NCBI RefSeq assembly: GCF_947077775.1
Contig: NZ_CAMTTE010000001.1
Span: 1,054,001 to 1,118,000 of the forward strand
Length of the DNA: 64,000 bases
Direction of reading: 5' to 3'
From: Salinibacter pepae
GTDB lineage: Bacteria > Bacteroidota > Rhodothermia > Rhodothermales > Salinibacteraceae
A program made the position numbers and the translations under genes. Positions 60,414-64,000 of this stretch are shown here, piece by piece (position 1 is the first letter of the stretch; every line of letters begins with the position of its first letter). The notes under the pieces were generated by a model, which was given only the letters and a program-made list of their open reading frames with translations, was not told the DNA's origin and made no database searches.

Positions 60414-60860
60414 ATGATTGCCATCCGAGATCAATTCGAAGGCGTCGTCCTTCGCCGATTACTCAAGCACGATGATCCGCCCCGGATCGTTGAGATCGGC
60501 GACAAACTAGGACACTTCCAGCTTGACGACAGCACGTTTCTGCTCATCAAATACTCGTCGAGCGACCAGTCCCCTTGGCGGTTCACCTTCCGATCAGAGG
60601 ATGTTGCGACTCTGATCGACGACCGGAACAGAACCGACCTCTTCGGCGGAATCTATATCTGCCTGGTCTGTGGACTCCGGACCATCTGTTCGTTGGAAAC
60701 GGACGAATGGAGCAGAGTTCTTGATCTGCAGAAGACACAGAAGCAGCAGACAATTACGGTACGCCGGAAGCCAGGCACGCAATTCACGGTGACCGGCACC
60801 GCGGGCGATCTCGACCACAAGGTGCCCGCTACAAAATTTCCGTCGCCGGTTCTCGGGTGA
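60414..60860 (+). CDS. Unrecognised 148-residue protein within the CRISPR-Cas operon
   Basis: I do not recognise this family. It starts ATG at 60414 (MIAIRDQFEGVVLRRLLKHD). No signal peptide or membrane segment. The middle looks like mixed strands (LGHFQLDDSTFLLIKYSSSD, WRFTFRSEDVATLI), followed by FGGIYICLVCG and WSRVLDLQKTQKQQTITVRR. It has three Cys residues in ICLVCGLRTICSL. The codon choice is less GC-rich than cas3 and cse1. It lies between the toxin-antitoxin module plus hairpins and cse1 (94 bp downstream), on the operon strand. It could be a CRISPR accessory, an unrelated passenger, or an immunity-type cargo gene. Confidence 0.65.
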   Translation: MIAIRDQFEGVVLRRLLKHDDPPRIVEIGDKLGHFQLDDSTFLLIKYSSSDQSPWRFTFRSEDVATLIDDRNRTDLFGGIYICLVCGLRTICSLETDEWSRVLDLQKTQKQQTITVRRKPGTQFTVTGTAGDLDHKVPATKFPSPVLG

Positions 60861-60954
60861 ATGGAGACGAAGTCCCCGTGGTGCATCTTGTCGCATACTG
60901 TTGCTTCGGGCAATTCCCTGGTGTGCACTTCCTTTTCGAATATCGACTGCTGCC

Positions 60955-62475
60955 ATGAAGCACTCACTTCTCGACGACCCGCTCCTCCGGATCCGCCTGC
61001 TGGACAATACGGTGCAGGGAGCGTCCCTGCCACGGGTCCTGCATCGACTCACGCAGAACGACATTCTGAGCTTCGAGGCCCTACAGGCCCATCAGCAGCA
61101 GCCCTGGCACAGCTTCCTCGTCCAGCTCGCCGCGATGGCCGTCGCCCGACAGGCCGGCGGCACGCGTCCGGACACCGCAGCCGGGTGGCGCGACGCGCTC
61201 GTGGGAGTGGCCGACGGCGACGCCGCGGCCTGGCACCTGGTCGTGGCGGATGAGTCGAAGCCCGCCTTCTTGCAGTCGCCCGTGCCAGAAGGATCGCTCG
61301 ACGACGCCGGGTACAAGGCCGACGTGCCCACGCCCGACCAGCTCGACGTGCTCATTACGTCGAAGAGCCACGACGTCAAGGCGCGCCGCATCCGGCACCC
61401 CGAGCCCGAGCACTGGATCTACGCACTCGTGACGCTGCAGACGATGGAGGGCTTCCTGGGGCGGGGCAATTATGGAGTCGTGAGAATGAACGGGGGTTTT
61501 GGAAACCGGCCCCTCGTAGGCCTGTCGCCGGACCTGTCCTGGGGAGAGCATTTCCGGCGCGACGTAGACGTGCTGTTGAGCGAGCGCGACGCTCTGTCCG
61601 GGCGATACACACTCGATGGGCCGGCCCTGCTCTGGACCCGGCCGTGGGACGGGGCCAAAGACAGGGCCATTCCGCTTGCCGACTGCGATCCCTACTTTCT
61701 CGAAATCTGTCGCCGCATCCGGTTTCAGAAGGACGGTGGCGACCTCACCTGCTGGCGGGCCAACACCAAGGGCCAGCGCGTCGACGCGCCCGACTCGCTC
61801 AACGGCGACACCGGCGATCCCTGGACGCCGATCGAGAAAAGCAGCGGCAAGGCCCTGACGCTGCCGGGGGAGGGCTTTACCTACGACCGGCTGCAAGACA
61901 TCGTCTTCGAGGGCGAGTACGCTCAGCCCCCGGCGCTGCAGTTCCGGGATTCGGACGGCGGGTACATGTACGTCGTTGCCCGGGCACTGGTGCGCGGACA
62001 AGGCAAGACCGAAGGCCTGCACCACCGCATCGTACCCGTTCCTGATTCGGCATCCGGCTGGCTCCGAGAAAAATCTCGACGCGAACGACTCGGGGAGCGC
62101 GCCCGAGACCGGGTCGAGATCGTGGACGAGGTGCGCCGCACGGTGCTCTACCCGGCCATCGGCACGCTGCTGGGCGGCGGCGACACCGAGGCCATTGAGT
62201 TTGACGATGTATCGCCCTGGCTCGACGCCTTCGACCGCACCGTGGATGCCCGCTTCTTCGAGGCGCTCTGGGCGTCGGTCGACATGAGCGACCGCGAGGC
62301 CCGCGAGCACTGGGAATCGCTGCTCTGGAAGGAGGCCCAAACCCAGTTCAACGACGCCGAAGACCACGCCCCCAACTCCTCCACCCGCTACTGGCGGGCC
62401 CGCAGCAGCGCCCGCTCCATCTTCCACGGCGCCGCCCGCGACACCCTCAAGTACGCCTTTTCTGATACATCGTAG
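60955..62475 (+). CDS. cse1: Type I-E Cascade large subunit Cse1 (CasA/Cas8e)
   Basis: 506 residues from ATG 60955; the usual Cse1 length. Seen: the N-terminal LPRVLHRLTQNDILSFEALQ with QQQPWHSFLVQLAAMA (the Cse1 'N..L..L..L' opening), WIYALVTLQTMEGFLGRGNY and GVVRMNGGFGNRPLVGL, LLWTRPWDG, and a C-terminal helical bundle (about 380-500) ending YWRARSSARSIFHGAARDTL. It recognises the PAM and seeds Cas3 recruitment. It is first of the Cascade genes, followed by cse2 across an odd inverted-repeat gap. Confidence 0.92.
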   Translation: MKHSLLDDPLLRIRLLDNTVQGASLPRVLHRLTQNDILSFEALQAHQQQPWHSFLVQLAAMAVARQAGGTRPDTAAGWRDALVGVADGDAAAWHLVVADESKPAFLQSPVPEGSLDDAGYKADVPTPDQLDVLITSKSHDVKARRIRHPEPEHWIYALVTLQTMEGFLGRGNYGVVRMNGGFGNRPLVGLSPDLSWGEHFRRDVDVLLSERDALSGRYTLDGPALLWTRPWDGAKDRAIPLADCDPYFLEICRRIRFQKDGGDLTCWRANTKGQRVDAPDSLNGDTGDPWTPIEKSSGKALTLPGEGFTYDRLQDIVFEGEYAQPPALQFRDSDGGYMYVVARALVRGQGKTEGLHHRIVPVPDSASGWLREKSRRERLGERARDRVEIVDEVRRTVLYPAIGTLLGGGDTEAIEFDDVSPWLDAFDRTVDARFFEALWASVDMSDREAREHWESLLWKEAQTQFNDAEDHAPNSSTRYWRARSSARSIFHGAARDTLKYAFSDTS

Positions 62476-62492
62476 AAGTTGCCATCCGGCTT

Positions 62493-62671
62493 TGAAGAAA
62501 TCGGTGTCTTGGAGGCGCCGAGGGCGCAACGATCGAAATTCGCCCTGTTCGAGCGCTCTGACCGATGGGAAGAGCGCGAGTTTGGCGAATTTCAGTGCAG
62601 CCTGAGAAGCCTCAACCGATTTCTTCACAGCCTTGACCTTTTCGTCCATTTTGGGTCAAGCCAAAATGGAC
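62493..62671. repeat. Nested inverted repeat plus hairpin between cse1 and cse2
   Basis: Outer arms TGAAGAAATCGGT (62493-62505) and ACCGATTTCTTCA (62615-62627) are perfect, as are GAAATTCGCC (62535-62544)/GGCGAATTTC (62584-62593) and CGCTCT/AGAGCG (62554/62571), forming one 135-bp fold. A second perfect 11-bp hairpin GTCCATTTTGG/CCAAAATGGAC follows (62644-62654/62661-62671). Small frames cross this area on both strands but show no family. MITE-like or regulatory. Confidence 0.7.
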
Positions 62672-62707
62672 ACCTCCTTTCGATCTAGTGGTAATCCCTT
62701 CAGACTC

Positions 62708-63277
62708 ATGCCCCCTTCTGCCGATACAGACAGTCCCCCCGAGACTGACATCAGCACCGACGAGTCAACCTCCCCCTCCCAGGCCGTCGGCCGCGCCGCC
62801 GGCATGCTCCACCCCGAAACCGGACGCCTGCCCAACGGCGACCGCGCCGCCCTCCGCCGCATCGACCTGGATACGCCCGTCACGCCCACCCTCTGGAAAG
62901 TGCTATTCGACCTGGAGCAGGACGAATCCAGGGGAATGTCCCAAACGAAATGGGAGCAACGCTGGGCCACACTCCTGATGGGCATGGCCCACTGCGCGGG
63001 CCTGCACGACTACGATATGCCCCTTGGGCAGGCGCTGGCCGAGGCCGGCTGGGCCGAAACCCGATTCGTGCGCCTGATGGAGGCCGACGACGAGACGCTG
63101 CCGGTCCTCCTCCGCCGCATGGCCCAGTACCTCGCCAGCAAACAGCAACCCGCCAACTGGGAGCACGTGCGAGAGCTTCTTTTCTCTCGGGAAAACCTGT
63201 TTGAGGACGCAGAAAACGTACGACTCAAAATCGCACGCACCTACTACCGCACCCTCCACGCTCAGGACGACGACTGA
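62708..63277 (+). CDS. cse2: Type I-E Cascade small subunit Cse2 (CasB)
   Basis: 189 residues from ATG 62708. All-helical with the family blocks TGRLPNGDRAALRRIDLDTP and VTPTLWKVLFDLEQDESRG, then AGWAETRFVRLMEADDETLP with LLRRMAQYLASKQQPANW. It forms the dimeric belly of Cascade that stabilises the R-loop. The N-terminal 25 residues are Pro/Ser/Asp-rich and acidic. It follows the inverted repeat and lies 51 bp before cas7. Confidence 0.9.
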   Translation: MPPSADTDSPPETDISTDESTSPSQAVGRAAGMLHPETGRLPNGDRAALRRIDLDTPVTPTLWKVLFDLEQDESRGMSQTKWEQRWATLLMGMAHCAGLHDYDMPLGQALAEAGWAETRFVRLMEADDETLPVLLRRMAQYLASKQQPANWEHVRELLFSRENLFEDAENVRLKIARTYYRTLHAQDDD

Positions 63278-63296
63278 GCCCCACGGTCAACCCTCT

Positions 63297-63324
63297 TCAC
63301 GCATCACGTATCACGCCTCACTCA
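63297..63324. repeat. Heptamer-period repeat between cse2 and cas7
   Basis: Four consecutive 7-bp units TCACGCA-TCACGTA-TCACGCC-TCACTCA directly before the cas7 start codon. Same unit and period as the repeat between pntA1 and pntA2. Confidence 0.7.
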
Positions 63325-63328
63325 GCCT

Positions 63329-64000
63329 ATGTTCATCCAGCTCCACGCGCTGACCTCCTATCCGAGTACCCTCTTGAATCGCGATGACGCCGGTTTCGCC
63401 AAACAACTCCCCTTCGGCGGCGCCACGCGGACGCGCGTCTCCTCCCAGTGCCTGAAATACCACTGGCGGAATTTCGACGGCGAGAACGCCCTCTACGACA
63501 TGGACGTCCCGAAATCCCTGCGCTCGCGGGAAACGTTCTGGCGCCGCCTCGCCCAGCCGCTCATCGACGACGGCTATCCGGCCCCGCTCGTCCGCGCCGT
63601 CACGTTCGCCCTTAAGGAACGCCTGCTGTCCGACGACAAGGCCGGGAAGCGGGACCTGAAAACGCTCATCGATCCCGACGAGGACGACGACCCGCGGGAC
63701 ATGATCGACACCAGCCAGGTCACCATCTTCGGGGTGCCGGAAATGCGGTACCTCCGCGACCTCGCCGCCGGCATGATCGAAGAGGCAAAAGAGGACTTTC
63801 CGGTGTTCTGGGACGAGGACGGGGAGCCGGACAGCGACGCCGTGAAGGACGCGGCGGACGCCATGCGCGACATCTCCAAGCGCGACCTCAAGAAGAACCT
63901 GAAGGGCCTGGAGCTCGCTAGCGGCCTGGACGCCGCCATGTTTGGGCGCATGGCGACGAGCGACGTCCTGGCCCGGGGCGACGCCGCCGTCCACGTGGCC
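63329..64000 (+). CDS. cas7: Type I-E Cascade backbone protein Cas7 (CasC/Cse4), cut by window edge
   Basis: Open from ATG 63329 to the right edge (224 codons seen, no stop; full proteins are about 350 residues or more). N-terminus FIQLHALTSYPSTLLNRDDA with the family block FGGATRTRVSSQCLKYHWRN, which contacts crRNA; later SGLDAAMFGRMATSDVLARG just before the edge, the thumb region typical of Cas7e. Six copies wrap the crRNA in Cascade. cas5, cas6e, cas1, cas2 and the array should follow beyond the window. Confidence 0.93.
   Translation, partial: MFIQLHALTSYPSTLLNRDDAGFAKQLPFGGATRTRVSSQCLKYHWRNFDGENALYDMDVPKSLRSRETFWRRLAQPLIDDGYPAPLVRAVTFALKERLLSDDKAGKRDLKTLIDPDEDDDPRDMIDTSQVTIFGVPEMRYLRDLAAGMIEEAKEDFPVFWDEDGEPDSDAVKDAADAMRDISKRDLKKNLKGLELASGLDAAMFGRMATSDVLARGDAAVHVA

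Noticed and set aside
62479-62688. Small frames on both strands across the cse1-cse2 inverted repeat
   Set aside because: Readable on both strands because the DNA is an inverted repeat; no conserved features seen.
55700-64000. CRISPR array
   Set aside because: No tandem repeat-spacer structure is present; only one repeat-like hairpin at 60266. The array probably lies beyond the right edge with cas5, cas6e, cas1 and cas2.
1-64000. tRNA and rRNA genes
   Set aside because: Scanned gaps by eye for cloverleaf and GGTTCGAATCC-like arms; only matches inside coding sequence (for example near 2889) were found.

Overview
This window looks like chromosome from a halophilic member of the Rhodothermota/Bacteroidota, most like Salinibacter; the genus is inference. 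The signs are high GC, acidic proteins (for example the Asp/Glu-rich GyrA tail), three SusC/SusD outer-membrane pairs, type IX secretion (T9SS) C-terminal domains, a Brp/Blh carotene dioxygenase that would supply retinal, and a lipoprotein whose C-terminal domain resembles a haloarchaeal type. There is no rRNA or tRNA gene and no IS transposase. No CRISPR array lies inside the window.

Layout. 1-19,550: all genes on the minus strand. They are the N-terminus of a carboxypeptidase-regulatory-domain protein, a small lipoprotein, a FAS1 lipoprotein, and three complete SusC-SusD loci (4430-7708/2689-4329; 10908-13943/9347-10771 with a third lipoprotein at 8368; 16656-19550/15033-16580). An alkyltransferase-family gene sits between loci 2 and 3. 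19,551-20,576: a 1-kb gene-free, partly AT-rich stretch with hairpins. 20.6-36.4 kb: housekeeping genes (murB, ADP-ribosylglycohydrolase, ccmB-ccmC-ccmD-like-ccmE, DUF1499, mgtE, rsmA, a VWA protein, a TPR protein, ddl, pyrC, gyrA). 36.4-41.8 kb: two T9SS-exported peptidases and a small beta-barrel protein. 42-55.7 kb: a phosphohexomutase, an ABC ATPase divergent from a TesA-like esterase, pntB-pntA2-pntA1, serC, an FKBP isomerase, a FAS1 protein, blh, an NDH-2-like dehydrogenase, a lipoprotein and a DEDD exonuclease.

55.7-64 kb is the accessory region. It is a type I-E CRISPR-Cas operon (cas3, cse1, cse2, start of cas7) interleaved with two related VapBC-like toxin-antitoxin modules. Module 1 lies before cas3 and keeps its antitoxin, but its PIN toxin is broken by a frameshift and a stop. 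Module 2 lies between cas3 and cse1 and is intact. The two antitoxin genes share an inverted repeat (ACGTCA...TGACGT) just upstream of their start codons. Between the intact toxin and cse1 there is also a run of four hairpins, one with the geometry of a type I-E CRISPR repeat, and an unrecognised 148-residue gene. A nested 135-bp inverted repeat separates cse1 from cse2. cas5, cas6, cas1, cas2 and any array would lie past the right edge.

Other unlisted structure includes a 201-bp MITE-like element with terminal inverted repeats and a 5-bp flanking duplication (45.3 kb). Heptanucleotide-period repeats occur at four intergenic sites near gene ends, one of them forming a long inverted repeat inside the transhydrogenase operon.
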